Position numbers and translations under genes: made by a program
Source of the DNA: SBBG01 sp033717875
GTDB lineage: Bacteria > Pseudomonadota > Gammaproteobacteria > Ga0077554 > Ga007554
Length of the DNA: 64,000 nt
Assembly: GCA_033717875.1 (NCBI GenBank)
Contig: JADDKJ010000011.1
Coordinates: 1-64,000 of the forward strand
Reading direction: 5' to 3'
The notes under the pieces: generated by a model
What the model was told of the DNA's origin: nothing
The model's input: the letters and a program-made list of their open reading frames with translations, nothing else
Databases searched by the model: none
Part shown: one piece after another, positions 17,345 to 25,977 of the stretch
Layout of the letters: each line of letters opens with the position of its first letter
Numbering within the stretch: the stretch's first letter is position 1

Positions 17345-19894
17345 ATGAAAAGAATGCTGATAAACGCTACGCAGCCGGAAGAGTTGCGTGTCGCGCTGGT
17401 GGATGGCCAATACCTTTACGACCTGGACATTGAAACACCGGCGCGCGAACAGAAAAAATCCAATATATACAAAGGGAAAATCACCCGCCTCGAACCCAGC
17501 CTGGAGGCGGCGTTCGTCGATTACGGGTCGGAGCGCCACGGCTTTCTGCCGCTGAAGGAAATCTCCCCGACCTATTTTAGCCATACTCCCGAAGGCGGGC
17601 GCGTCAACATCAAGGAGGTGTTGCGCGAAGGCCAGGAAGTGATGGTGCAGATCGACAAGGAGGAGCGCGGCACCAAGGGCGCGGCGCTGACCACCTTCAT
17701 CAGCCTGGCGGGGCGTTACATGGTGCTGATGCCGAACAATCCGCGCGCCGGCGGGGTATCGCGCCGCATCGAAGGCGAAGACCGCAGCGAGATGCGCGAC
17801 GCCATGAGCGCGCTGACCATCCCCGACGGCATGGGCGTCATCATCCGCACCGCCGGGGTCGGCAAGAGCGTCGAGGAACTCCAGTGGGATCTCGACTACC
17901 TGCTGCGCCTGTGGGAGGCCATCGAATTAGCCTCGCGTGAAAAAACCGCGCCCTTCCTGATCTACCAGGAAAGCAGCATCATCATCCGCGCCATCCGCGA
18001 TTATTTCCGCCAGGACATCGGCGAAATCCTCGTCGACGATCCGCAAGTCTACCAGCAGGGCCGTGAATTCATTCAACAGGTCATGCCGAACAGCCTGAGC
18101 AGAATCAAGCTGTATCAGGACAACGTCCCGCTGTTTTCCCGCTTCCAAATCGAAAGCCAGATCGAGACGGCGTTCCAGCGCGAGGTGCGCCTGCCCTCCG
18201 GCGGCGCGATCGTCATCGACCACGCCGAAGCGATGGTGGCCATCGACGTCAACTCCGGGCGCGCCACCAAGGGGGGCGATATCGAGGAAACCGCGCTCAA
18301 CACCAACCTCGAAGCCGCCGACGAAATCGCGCGCCAGTTGCGCCTGCGCGATCTGGGCGGGCTGGTCGTGATCGACTTCATCGACATGACCCCGGCGCGC
18401 AACCAGCGCGAGGTGGAAAACCGCCTCAAGGACGCGCTCAAAATGGACCGCGCGCGCGTGCAGATCGGCCGCATCTCGCGCTTCGGCCTGCTGGAAATGT
18501 CCCGCCAGCGGCTGCGACCTTCGTTGGGCGAATCCAGCCAGATTCCCTGCCCGCGCTGCAAAGGCCAAGGCCATGTGCGTAGCGTGGAATCGCTGGCGCT
18601 GTCCATCCTGCGCATCGTCGAGGAAGAAGCCTCCAAGGCCAAAACCGGCCAGATACTGGCGCAACTGCCGGTGGATGCCGCCACCTTCCTGCTCAACGAG
18701 AAGCGCGCGGCCATCAATGCCATCGAGAGCCGCCACAAAAGCCGCGTGGTTCTGATCCCCAACCCCGCGCTTGAAACTCCGCACTACGAAATCAAGCGCA
18801 TGCGCGCCGAGGAGATTGCCGAACTGGGGCCGGAAGGCGCGGCGCCGGCAAGCTATCGATTGATGAAAAAACCGGAAGAGGCCGCCGAAAGGGCCGCCCC
18901 CGCGAAAAAAACCTTCACCGAAGCACCCGCGGTAAGGGGTGTCGCCCCCGCCACCCCAGCGCCCACACCCGCCGCCGCCCCGCCGGCGCTCAGACCCGAA
19001 GCCGAGGGCGGCTTCATCAAGCGCCTGTGGTCCAGCCTGTTTGGCGGTGGCCAGCCATCGGAAATCAAGGCGGAAATACCGGTCCGGGCACCCGCGCCCG
19101 CTGTGGCCGAGACCGGCAGAAAAGCCCCCGCCCACCGGGCACGGCCCACCGGCGAACGCGAACACCCGCAACACGCCAAACCTCGCCGGGAACGCGAGCC
19201 GCGCGAACAACAGCCACGCCAGCGACCACCGCGCCCCGCGTCGGAAGAGCGCAAGATCGCACCTACGGCGCCCCAGTCTCCTGCCGCGACCGCCGAAGCC
19301 GCAGCGGCAACACCCACGCCCGCGGCGCCCAGGATGGAGGAAACCCGTCCGCTCCTCCTGCCCGCCCCTGAGGCCGCCGGTGAAGAGGGCATGGTTACCG
19401 CTGGCGAAATGGCGGCCGAAACCGGAGAGGAAGCCACCCCGGAAACAGAGTTTGGCCAGCGCGCCCCAGGCCAACGCCCCGGCGGACGCCGAGGCCGCCG
19501 GGGCGGACGCCGTCGCCGCAGAGAACCGAGGACCCCCGGAAGCGCCACGCAGGAACTCGCCTTCGGCGAACCCGGCGAGCCCAGGGAACACCGCCCCGAA
19601 GGCGGAAATATCCCTGCGCCCAGCACCGAACCGCGTGGCGAGACGGATACGACCGAGCGGAAATCCCCCGCAACGGTCCCCTACCCTCCGCGCAGCCATA
19701 ACTACCGCCCACGCCCCAGCGAAACACCGCGCGGCGAAGGCGATAGCGGCCCGGCCGCACAACAACCCGCCAACCCGTCGGCACCTTCGCCCGTAGCCAG
19801 CCACGAAGGCGGAGAAGGCGCCAGAAGCACCGGCCAGACAGCCGCTACCGAAACGGCATCCCATGCCGCGAAAGCGGAATCGTCGGGGGAATGA
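17345..19894 (+). CDS. rne: Ribonuclease E
   Basis: RNase E is the membrane-associated endonuclease that starts mRNA decay, processes rRNA and tRNA, and organises the degradosome. The 849-residue protein starts MKRMLINATQPEELRVALVD. It has an S1 domain (about 35-120), the DNase I-like catalytic part with the two metal-binding aspartates in MVAIDVNSGR and LVVIDFIDM (about 300 and 345), and the Zn-link cysteines CPRCKGQG (about 405). The C-terminal half from about residue 500 is Pro/Ala/Arg-rich and disordered, with an Arg cluster (GGRRGRRGGRRRRR) that probably binds RNA. The scaffold is short and divergent, so degradosome partners cannot be predicted. The gene is monocistronic and divergent from rluC. 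Confidence 0.97.
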   Translation: MKRMLINATQPEELRVALVDGQYLYDLDIETPAREQKKSNIYKGKITRLEPSLEAAFVDYGSERHGFLPLKEISPTYFSHTPEGGRVNIKEVLREGQEVMVQIDKEERGTKGAALTTFISLAGRYMVLMPNNPRAGGVSRRIEGEDRSEMRDAMSALTIPDGMGVIIRTAGVGKSVEELQWDLDYLLRLWEAIELASREKTAPFLIYQESSIIIRAIRDYFRQDIGEILVDDPQVYQQGREFIQQVMPNSLSRIKLYQDNVPLFSRFQIESQIETAFQREVRLPSGGAIVIDHAEAMVAIDVNSGRATKGGDIEETALNTNLEAADEIARQLRLRDLGGLVVIDFIDMTPARNQREVENRLKDALKMDRARVQIGRISRFGLLEMSRQRLRPSLGESSQIPCPRCKGQGHVRSVESLALSILRIVEEEASKAKTGQILAQLPVDAATFLLNEKRAAINAIESRHKSRVVLIPNPALETPHYEIKRMRAEEIAELGPEGAAPASYRLMKKPEEAAERAAPAKKTFTEAPAVRGVAPATPAPTPAAAPPALRPEAEGGFIKRLWSSLFGGGQPSEIKAEIPVRAPAPAVAETGRKAPAHRARPTGEREHPQHAKPRREREPREQQPRQRPPRPASEERKIAPTAPQSPAATAEAAAATPTPAAPRMEETRPLLLPAPEAAGEEGMVTAGEMAAETGEEATPETEFGQRAPGQRPGGRRGRRGGRRRRREPRTPGSATQELAFGEPGEPREHRPEGGNIPAPSTEPRGETDTTERKSPATVPYPPRSHNYRPRPSETPRGEGDSGPAAQQPANPSAPSPVASHEGGEGARSTGQTAATETASHAAKAESSGE

Positions 19895-19983
19895 TTAGAC
19901 GATGGCTGTAGAGACCCGCCCTTCTCCTTTGAGGAGGGGCGGGGAAGCCGCCAAGGCTAACGCCACATCTGATAAACGATGTG

Positions 19984-20011
19984 TGCCGTCATTTTTTGAA
20001 ATCTGACGGCA
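19984..20011 (+). terminator. Probable terminator after rne
   Basis: TGCCGTCA and TGACGGCA form an 8-bp stem with a 12-base loop, followed by TATTTTGTCTTTCTT. A second GC-rich stem (CCCGCCC ... GGGCGGG) lies at 19915-19943, nearer the stop codon. The U-tract is interrupted. Confidence 0.45.
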
Positions 20012-20075
20012 TATTTTGTCTTTCTTCGCCATCGGGAGCGGTAGAAACTCCCTCAGTATGATTTCACCATACAAC

Positions 20076-20720
20076 CTAACGCACTCTCTTCCCCCGCTCT
20101 TCCATCAAAACAGCCATCGATGCAGCGTCTTGCTGACCGCTCGCGGCAAGTTCGTGAATCACGCCAGACAGGTTTTGCTCCGGTTCGATGACACTGGTCT
20201 TCCATTTGCCGATCAGCTTCGTGATGACGATCTCGATTCCGACAACAGCGCCGATCATCTTTTCGGTATACTCCCGGGGGGCGTCTGATACTTGCCATTG
20301 TTCAGAAACGGCCGCCTCATTCCGATCTGTCAGGGCGTCGAGTTGAACGCGCAACCATGAAGCATCATCCATGACGCTCAAGGAGCCATAGGCATGCACT
20401 ACCGCATAATTCCAGGTGGGCACGACCTTGCCTGTTTCCTTTTTCGTGGCGCACCAGGAAGGACTGATATAGGCCTGCGGGCCGTGGAATATGGCGAGCA
20501 CATCAACATCCTTCGCATAATCATTCCATATCGGGTTGGAACGGGCGACGTGGCCGCGCAAGATTCCAAAGGGCGCGGGTTCCTCGGACAAATACAGCGG
20601 GATGTGGTTTGCGTTGAGACCTGCCGAGGAGAGCGTGACCACCGTAGCCAAGGGATTGGCGCGAATCAATTCGTGCATGATCTCCAATCTTGGCTCTTCA
20701 AATCTACTTGGTACATACAT
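20076..20720 (-). CDS. FMN-binding negative transcriptional regulator, PaiB family
   Basis: This 214-residue protein aligns from memory with the PaiB/FMN-binding split-barrel group: MYVPSRFEEPRLEIMHELIR at the start, then LSSAGLNANHIPLYL, LRGHVARSNPIW, the hallmark AIFHGPQAYISPSW, and VPTWNYAVVHAYG. PaiB in Bacillus represses sporulation and protease genes; in proteobacteria the target is unknown, and several members may be flavin oxidoreductases. It is a single gene with no visible operator. Confidence 0.85.
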   Translation of the reverse strand: MYVPSRFEEPRLEIMHELIRANPLATVVTLSSAGLNANHIPLYLSEEPAPFGILRGHVARSNPIWNDYAKDVDVLAIFHGPQAYISPSWCATKKETGKVVPTWNYAVVHAYGSLSVMDDASWLRVQLDALTDRNEAAVSEQWQVSDAPREYTEKMIGAVVGIEIVITKLIGKWKTSVIEPEQNLSGVIHELAASGQQDAASMAVLMEERGKRVR

Positions 20721-20809
20721 GGTTTGTTGTCGCCATCCTCACCCTGAATTTTGCAAGGCGCATCTCCCGCATCACGCCGATGGTGCGCATGGTGCACCTT
20801 AGACGCGCT

Positions 20810-21283
20810 TCACACCTTTCGCCGCTTGACCTCCTCGATCAACCCCTCGGCCGCCGCCTCGATCATGTCCAACACGCGCTCGAAGCCGCTCAGGCCGCCG
20901 TAATATGGATCGGGGACTTCGCGGCCGCCGAGATGGGGGGCGAATTCCAGGAATAGCCGGACTTTGTGCTGATATTCGGGCGGACAAAGTGAATGGAGGT
21001 TTCCGATGTTCTCTTCGTCCATCGCCAGAATATAATCGAAGGTCTCGAAGTCCATCACCTCGACACGGCGTGCCTGCTGTGCGCTGATGTCGATGCCACG
21101 CCGCAACGCTGCCGCCTGAGCTCGCCTGTCGGGGCGATGGCCGACGTGATAGGCGTGCGTGCCGGCGGAGTCGATTTCGACAAAGCTTTCCAGACCGTGC
21201 CGTCCGACGAGATGCCGGAAAACGCCTTCGGCGGTTGGCGAGCGGCAAATGTTGCCCATGCAGACAAAAAGAACTTTAACCAT
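20810..21283 (-). CDS. Low-molecular-weight protein-tyrosine phosphatase
   Basis: This 157-residue cytosolic phosphatase has the P-loop CMGNICRSP near the N-terminus (Cys nucleophile at residue 8, Arg at 14) and the general-acid aspartate in DPYYGG. Bacterial members remove phosphate from tyrosine kinases of polysaccharide export or from arginine residues; no such kinase is nearby, so the role is open. The gene stands alone. Confidence 0.92.
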   Translation of the reverse strand: MVKVLFVCMGNICRSPTAEGVFRHLVGRHGLESFVEIDSAGTHAYHVGHRPDRRAQAAALRRGIDISAQQARRVEVMDFETFDYILAMDEENIGNLHSLCPPEYQHKVRLFLEFAPHLGGREVPDPYYGGLSGFERVLDMIEAAAEGLIEEVKRRKV

Positions 21284-21543
21284 TTTTTCCTCTCACCATG
21301 TTACAAATACTTTTACAACTTGCATGAAATACTGCCATCCAGCAACTTGATAAAGTTCCGTTTCGGCTCGACAATGTAATCATTATGAAGCCCGAAGCAG
21401 TGAAAGGCAAAAACGCTGTTGCGGGAAAATGGATGGTGGTAGATGATGCACCGTCTTGGCCCGAATGCCTCATGAATTCGGGTTGAGGACAATAACCACA
21501 AGGCATTGAGTATGTATCTACGCCACATTACAGGATCGATCGA

Positions 21544-23265
21544 GTGCCTCACAATATCAGTCTGATAACAACCATCGCCGCCGCGCTGGGGTTGGCGATG
21601 ATTCTGGGTTTTATTACGTCGCGCTTGCGGATACCGCCGTTGGTCGGCTATCTCCTGGCGGGGATCGTGATCGGTCCGGCCACGCCAGGCTTTGTCGCGG
21701 ATGTCGCGCTTGCCAGCCAGCTCGCCGAAATAGGGGTGATGCTGCTGATGTTCGGTGTCGGACTGCATTTTTCGCTGGACGACCTGCTGGCTGTCCGGCG
21801 TATCGCAATCCCGGGAGCGGTAGTGCAGATCGCTGTGGCTACCGCACTGGGGATGGCGGCCGCCACGTTTTGGGGCTGGGATATCGGCGCGGCGCTTGTC
21901 TTCGGTCTCGCCTTGTCGGTTGCCAGTACGGTGGTACTACTGCGTGCCCTGGAGGCGCGGGGCGTGCTGGAGTCGATCAACGGCCGCATTGCCGTAGGCT
22001 GGCTGGTCGTCGAAGACCTGGTGATGGTGTTGGTGCTGGTGCTGTTGCCCCCGCTCGCGAATCTGCTGGGCGGGAAGACCGATGATGCCGCCTCCGGCGG
22101 GGGTCTATGGATAACCCTAGGGATCACGTTGGCCAAGGTCGCCGCATTCATCGCGCTGATGGTGGTGGTGGGGCGGCGCGTGTTCCCTCGCGCACTCTGG
22201 CTGGTGGCGCGTACCGGCTCACGAGAGCTGTTTACGTTATGCGTGATTGCCGTGGCCGTTGGAGTGGCTTATGGCTCGGCCATACTGTTCGATGTGTCGT
22301 TCGCGCTGGGCGCGTTCTTTGCCGGGATGATGATGCGCGAATCGGAGTTCAGCCACCGTGCCGCCGCCGAATCCTTGCCATTGCGCGACGCGTTTTCGGT
22401 GCTGTTCTTCGTCTCGGTCGGCATGCTGTTTGACCCGCGGGTGTTGATCGAGCAACCCGTCAAGGTGATGGTCGTGGTGACGATCATCATGCTGGGCAAA
22501 ACCCTTGCCGCCATCGCTCTGGTGCTGGCGTTCCGCTACCCGCTCAACACCGCGCTCACGGTCGGGGCGAGTCTGGCGCAGATCGGTGAATTCTCGTTCA
22601 TCCTGGCCGGATTGGGGGTCGCACTGGGTCTGCTGCCTATCGAGGGTCAAAGCCTGATCCTCGCCGGAGCACTGATTTCCATCGCCCTCAATTCGCTCGT
22701 CTTCACCGCCATTGAGCCGGCGCAAATATGGATACGCACACGATCCCGCTTGGCGCGGCGACTGGAGCGAAGAGATGATCCGCTCGCCGAGCTTCCTATG
22801 TCGGTCGATCAATCTTTCCTGGCTGGCCAGGTGGTTCTGGTCGGCTATGGGCGCGTCGGACGCCGGATCGCCCAGGCGCTTGATGAAGGAAATATACCCT
22901 ATGTGGTTACCGAGCAGAATCGCGAATTTGTCGAACAACTGCGCGCACGAAACATCCCGGCGGTCTATGGAGACGCATCCGATCCCGCGGTGCTGATTCA
23001 GGCGCACATCGCGGGGGCCAGCATGCTGGTCATCGCCACCCCGGATACCTTTCATGTGCGCAAGATGGTGGAGATCGCCCGGACACTCAATCCGGCGATT
23101 GAGACCGTGGTGCGGACCCACAACGAGGAAGAAGCCGAACTGCTGCAAAAAGAAAACATCGGGCAGGTGTTCATGGGCGAACATGAACTGGCGATCGGCA
23201 TGACCAGGCATATCCTGGAACGCATGCGCAAGGAAACGCATTCCGGGCAGCGCAAGCGTCAATGA
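21544..23265 (+). CDS. ybaL: KefB/YbaL-type cation:proton antiporter with NAD-binding domain
   Basis: The 573-residue protein has an N-terminal Na+/H+ exchanger domain of about twelve membrane helices (residues 5-400; LRIPPLVGYLLAGIVIGP, LMFGVGLHFSLDDL, SVASTVVLLRALEARG) and a C-terminal RCK/TrkA-N domain with GQVVLVGYGRVGRRIAQAL (nucleotide-binding glycines, about 428-440). The arrangement and the motif MGEHELAIGMTRHIL near the end fit the YbaL branch of the CPA2 family better than KefB/C, so the symbol is tentative. It probably exports K+ or another cation in exchange for protons. It starts at GTG 21544, with no strong ribosome-binding site. Confidence 0.88.
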   Translation: MPHNISLITTIAAALGLAMILGFITSRLRIPPLVGYLLAGIVIGPATPGFVADVALASQLAEIGVMLLMFGVGLHFSLDDLLAVRRIAIPGAVVQIAVATALGMAAATFWGWDIGAALVFGLALSVASTVVLLRALEARGVLESINGRIAVGWLVVEDLVMVLVLVLLPPLANLLGGKTDDAASGGGLWITLGITLAKVAAFIALMVVVGRRVFPRALWLVARTGSRELFTLCVIAVAVGVAYGSAILFDVSFALGAFFAGMMMRESEFSHRAAAESLPLRDAFSVLFFVSVGMLFDPRVLIEQPVKVMVVVTIIMLGKTLAAIALVLAFRYPLNTALTVGASLAQIGEFSFILAGLGVALGLLPIEGQSLILAGALISIALNSLVFTAIEPAQIWIRTRSRLARRLERRDDPLAELPMSVDQSFLAGQVVLVGYGRVGRRIAQALDEGNIPYVVTEQNREFVEQLRARNIPAVYGDASDPAVLIQAHIAGASMLVIATPDTFHVRKMVEIARTLNPAIETVVRTHNEEEAELLQKENIGQVFMGEHELAIGMTRHILERMRKETHSGQRKRQ

Positions 23266-23339
23266 TTTGCGGTACGGCCTGCCTCCAAACCGAAAAAACC
23301 TTCTTGCCTTTTCCACACCATTACTTTTAGCATAGGACC

Positions 23340-23621
23340 ATGACACATCCCGAACTCACAACCTCATTCACCCTGTCCCAGCTACGCGGCCTGATCGGGC
23401 GGCGTGTGCGGTATCACGGGGCGGACTGCCAGATCATCGAGGTACTGGAAGACGAGCCTGCGGTGATCCTCCAGGACTGCGAACAGCACACCATGATCCA
23501 GCCCGATCAGCTCGGAGAGGCCCACCGCCGCGTGCCGTCCACATTCACCGTCCCTATCTTGAGCGGGGACAGGAGTGAAATCAATCCGGCGTTTCTGGAA
23601 CTCAATCTGCTCGATTCCTGA
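23340..23621 (+). CDS. Small protein of unknown function
   Basis: I do not recognise this 93-residue soluble protein. It has a central beta-rich segment (RVRYHGADCQIIEVLEDEPA, then VILQDCEQHTMIQPDQLGEA) that could be a small beta-barrel or KOW/SH3-like fold. It has an acidic tone and no signal peptide. An AGGA site precedes the ATG. It follows ybaL by 74 bases in the same direction and converges on kdsB. Confidence 0.7.
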   Translation: MTHPELTTSFTLSQLRGLIGRRVRYHGADCQIIEVLEDEPAVILQDCEQHTMIQPDQLGEAHRRVPSTFTVPILSGDRSEINPAFLELNLLDS

Positions 23622-23654
23622 CGGACGCAGGCGCCTCGCGCAATCAACGGCGCC

Positions 23655-24413
23655 TCAACCCTCCAATCGTTGACGCGCCCTCAATAAATCGGCTTCGGTA
23701 TCCACCCCCGCCCCCGGCGTCTCGACCGCTTCGGCGACGTGGATCTTGTGCCCCTGCCACAGCACCCGCAACTGTTCCAGCGATTCGGTCTGTTCCAGCA
23801 CGCACGGCGGCCATTTGACGTATTCCTGGAGGAATCCGGCGCGGTAAGCGTACAGGCCGATGTGACGGTAGTGCTCGGAGCGCGTGGGCAATTCGCCGGT
23901 GGTGGCGGCGAAGGCGTCACGGTCCCAGGGGATGGCGGCGCGGCTGAAGTAGAGGGCGTAGCCTTGGCTGTCCATGACGACCTTCACCAGATGCGGATCG
24001 AACAACTCGCCCGCGGTATGAATGCGTTCGCACAGCGTGGCGACGCTGGCCTGGGGGTTGGCGTGCAGATTGCCGGCGACCTGGCGGATCAGCGCCGGCG
24101 GCATCAGGGGTTCGTCGCCCTGCAGATTGACGATGATCTGATCGCCGCCGTAATCCCTCATCCTCGCCACTTCGGCGAGGCGATCGGTACCGGAAGGGTG
24201 ATGGGCGGCAGTCATGCACACCCGCGCGCCGAAATCCTCCGCCGCACGGCGGATGCGCTCGTCATCGGTGGCGATGATGACTTCATCCGCACCGCTCTCC
24301 AGCGCGCGTTCGTAGACATGCCGGATCATGGGCTTGCCGGCGATATCGCGCAAGGGTTTGCCCGGCAGGCGCGTGGAGGCGTAGCGGGCGGGAATGACGA
24401 CGCAAAACTCCAT
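23655..24413 (-). CDS. kdsB: 3-deoxy-manno-octulosonate cytidylyltransferase
   Basis: KdsB activates KDO with CTP to give CMP-KDO for the lipopolysaccharide inner core. The 252-residue protein starts with FCVVIPARYASTRLPGKPL, the nucleotide-binding signature, and contains VIIATDDERI, QGDEPLMPP and YFSRAAIPWDRD. It follows the trm112-like gene after one base, within the lipid A cluster. Confidence 0.97.
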   Translation of the reverse strand: MEFCVVIPARYASTRLPGKPLRDIAGKPMIRHVYERALESGADEVIIATDDERIRRAAEDFGARVCMTAAHHPSGTDRLAEVARMRDYGGDQIIVNLQGDEPLMPPALIRQVAGNLHANPQASVATLCERIHTAGELFDPHLVKVVMDSQGYALYFSRAAIPWDRDAFAATTGELPTRSEHYRHIGLYAYRAGFLQEYVKWPPCVLEQTESLEQLRVLWQGHKIHVAEAVETPGAGVDTEADLLRARQRLEG

Positions 24414-24414
24414 C

Positions 24415-24594
24415 CTACACCTCTTCGTCCACCGCCAGCCTGCGAGCCTCTTCTTCGAGCATGACGGGGATGTCGTCGCGGATGGGATAGGCCAGACGGT
24501 CCGCCTTGCAGATCAGCTCGTTTTCCGCCTTCTTGTATATCAGCGGGCTTTTGCAGATCGGACAGACCAGAATATCGAGCAGTTTTTTGTCCAT
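24415..24594 (-). CDS. Trm112/YcaR-family small zinc-finger-like protein
   Basis: This 59-residue protein (MDKKLLDILVCPICKSPLIY) carries one CPxC pair and the IPVMLEEEAR motif of the UPF0434/Trm112 family. The family's role in bacteria is unclear; it is found between lpxK and kdsB in many gammaproteobacteria. The start at 24594 is chosen because the longer frame reads into the palindromic element upstream. The second cysteine pair of longer relatives is absent, as usual in this group; one further Cys is at residue 29. Confidence 0.92.
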   Translation of the reverse strand: MDKKLLDILVCPICKSPLIYKKAENELICKADRLAYPIRDDIPVMLEEEARRLAVDEEV

Positions 24595-24615
24595 TTTGTG
24601 CCTTGGGTTAGTTGT

Positions 24616-24993
24616 GTCGCCTGCGGCGACGGTGATTTTAATGCGGGAAGCGACCCCGCGCGCCGGTGCCTTTCTTTTGCGCGGCCAAAAGAAAGGCACG
24701 AAAGAAAAGGCCGCCCGATGGTCGCGCCCGCTTATCCCCCGTTGGACGCCGCCGAGCAGTGGAGGATGGCGCGGAACAGCCTCGTAGAGGGCGAAGCCAG
24801 GAAGGCGAGCGTTCACCGTCAGCGCAGGGAAGCGCTGTCGGTGAACCCCGCGCCAGCCGAAGCGCGCAGAGCAGCCCGAAGGGCCAAGTCCCCGGGCGGC
24901 CTTTCTTTGGTTACTTTCTTTGGCCGCCCAAAGAAAGTAACCTGCCGTGCGGACGCGGAAGCCCGCATTAAAATCACCGTCGCCAAAGGCGAC
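24616..24993. repeat. 378-bp inverted-repeat element between lpxK and the trm112 gene
   Basis: The ends GTCGCCtgcGGCGAC...AATGCGGG and CCCGCATT...GTCGCCaaaGGCGAC pair at 30 of 32 bases. Inside are three further palindromes: GCCTTTCTTTTG / CAAAAGAAAGGC at about 24668-24697, GTTCACCG / CGGTGAAC at about 24812-24846, and GGTTACTTTCTTTGG / CCAAAGAAAGTAACC at about 24909-24943. It ends exactly at the lpxK stop codon. Similar palindromic blocks recur in many proteobacterial genomes. No gene is visible in it. Confidence 0.8.
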
Positions 24994-25977
24994 TCATCCC
25001 CCCAACCGCCGCTCCAACAACCCCACCACCCGCTCGCCAAAATCGCCGCTCAGCTCCGCCGCCACCGGCAAATACCAATGCCGGGCGTCAGCGAACTTTC
25101 GACATTTTACCGCGTCTTTTTCCGTCATGATAATCGGAGCATCATCGCCAAATTGTACATCCCGCGCGGTATAAGGATAGTGATCCGGGAAAGAATGCCC
25201 GTTGACATTCAGACCCAGCTTCTCCAAGTGATCAAAAAACCGCGCCGGGTGGCCGATGCCCGCCACGGCATGGACGGTCTCACCCTGAAAAGCGGCGGGA
25301 TCGCGTGTCACACCTTCGTCGGCCAGATTGCGTAGCACCCCGCTGCGCAGGCGCATCTCGTACTGACCGGTTTCGGCCGGGCCGCCATTGACAACGACGA
25401 GATCGACACTCTTCAGGCGGCCGGGCGGTTCGCGCAGCGGCCCGGCGGGCAGGCAGCGGCCATTGCCGAAACGGCGCGCGCCGTCGATCACGGCGATCTC
25501 GATGTCGCGGCCCAGGCGATAGTGTTGCAAACCGTCATCGGAGATGATGATGTCGCAACCCGCCTCCAGCACTTTCCTCGCCGCGGCGACCCGGTCCGGG
25601 GCCACCGCCATCGGACAACCGCAACGCCGCGCCAGCAGCACCGCCTCGTCACCCGCGAGTAGAGGATCGCTGTCCGGCGTGACGAACAAAGGGTATGCGC
25701 GCGCCTGGCCGCCGTAACCGCGACTGACAATGGCGGGCCGGTAACCGCGCTGCTTGAGAAATTCAGACAGCCAGATCACCAGCGGCGTCTTGCCAGTGCC
25801 ACCAACGCTGATGTTGCCCACCACGATGACCGGCACCGGCAGCCGCGTCGCTTTCAGCAACCCCACCCGATACGCCGCCCGGCGCAGCATCGCCGCCAGG
25901 CAGAACAGCCAGGAGAGCGGCAGCAGCAACACGGACACCGGGTTGTTGCTGTACCAGTAATGATCCGGGCGCTTCAA
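24994..25977 (-). CDS. lpxK: Tetraacyldisaccharide 4'-kinase
   Basis: LpxK phosphorylates the lipid A disaccharide at the inner membrane. The 327-residue protein has an N-terminal membrane-binding helix (about 14-32, VSVLLLPLSWLFCLAAML), the Walker-type loop VVGNISVGGTGKTPLVIWL, and motifs IVSRGYGG, ISDDGLQHYRL and RFGNGRCLPAGPLREPPGRL. The start codon is TTG at 25977, overlapping the msbA stop (TTGA), with GGAG six bases upstream. Confidence 0.96.
   Translation of the reverse strand: MKRPDHYWYSNNPVSVLLLPLSWLFCLAAMLRRAAYRVGLLKATRLPVPVIVVGNISVGGTGKTPLVIWLSEFLKQRGYRPAIVSRGYGGQARAYPLFVTPDSDPLLAGDEAVLLARRCGCPMAVAPDRVAAARKVLEAGCDIIISDDGLQHYRLGRDIEIAVIDGARRFGNGRCLPAGPLREPPGRLKSVDLVVVNGGPAETGQYEMRLRSGVLRNLADEGVTRDPAAFQGETVHAVAGIGHPARFFDHLEKLGLNVNGHSFPDHYPYTARDVQFGDDAPIIMTEKDAVKCRKFADARHWYLPVAAELSGDFGERVVGLLERRLGG

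Noticed and set aside
17927..19864. 645-codon frame antisense to rne
   Set aside because: The frame is a by-product of the GC-rich third positions of rne; the product is Arg/Gly/Cys-rich with no domain.
21387..21488. 33-codon frame between the phosphatase gene and ybaL
   Set aside because: No ribosome-binding site and no sign of conservation; the 260-base gap otherwise shows nothing I can support.
24666..24971. 101-codon frame inside the 378-bp element
   Set aside because: The frame follows the palindromic blocks, and spurious proteins of this kind are annotated in many genomes with the same repeat type.
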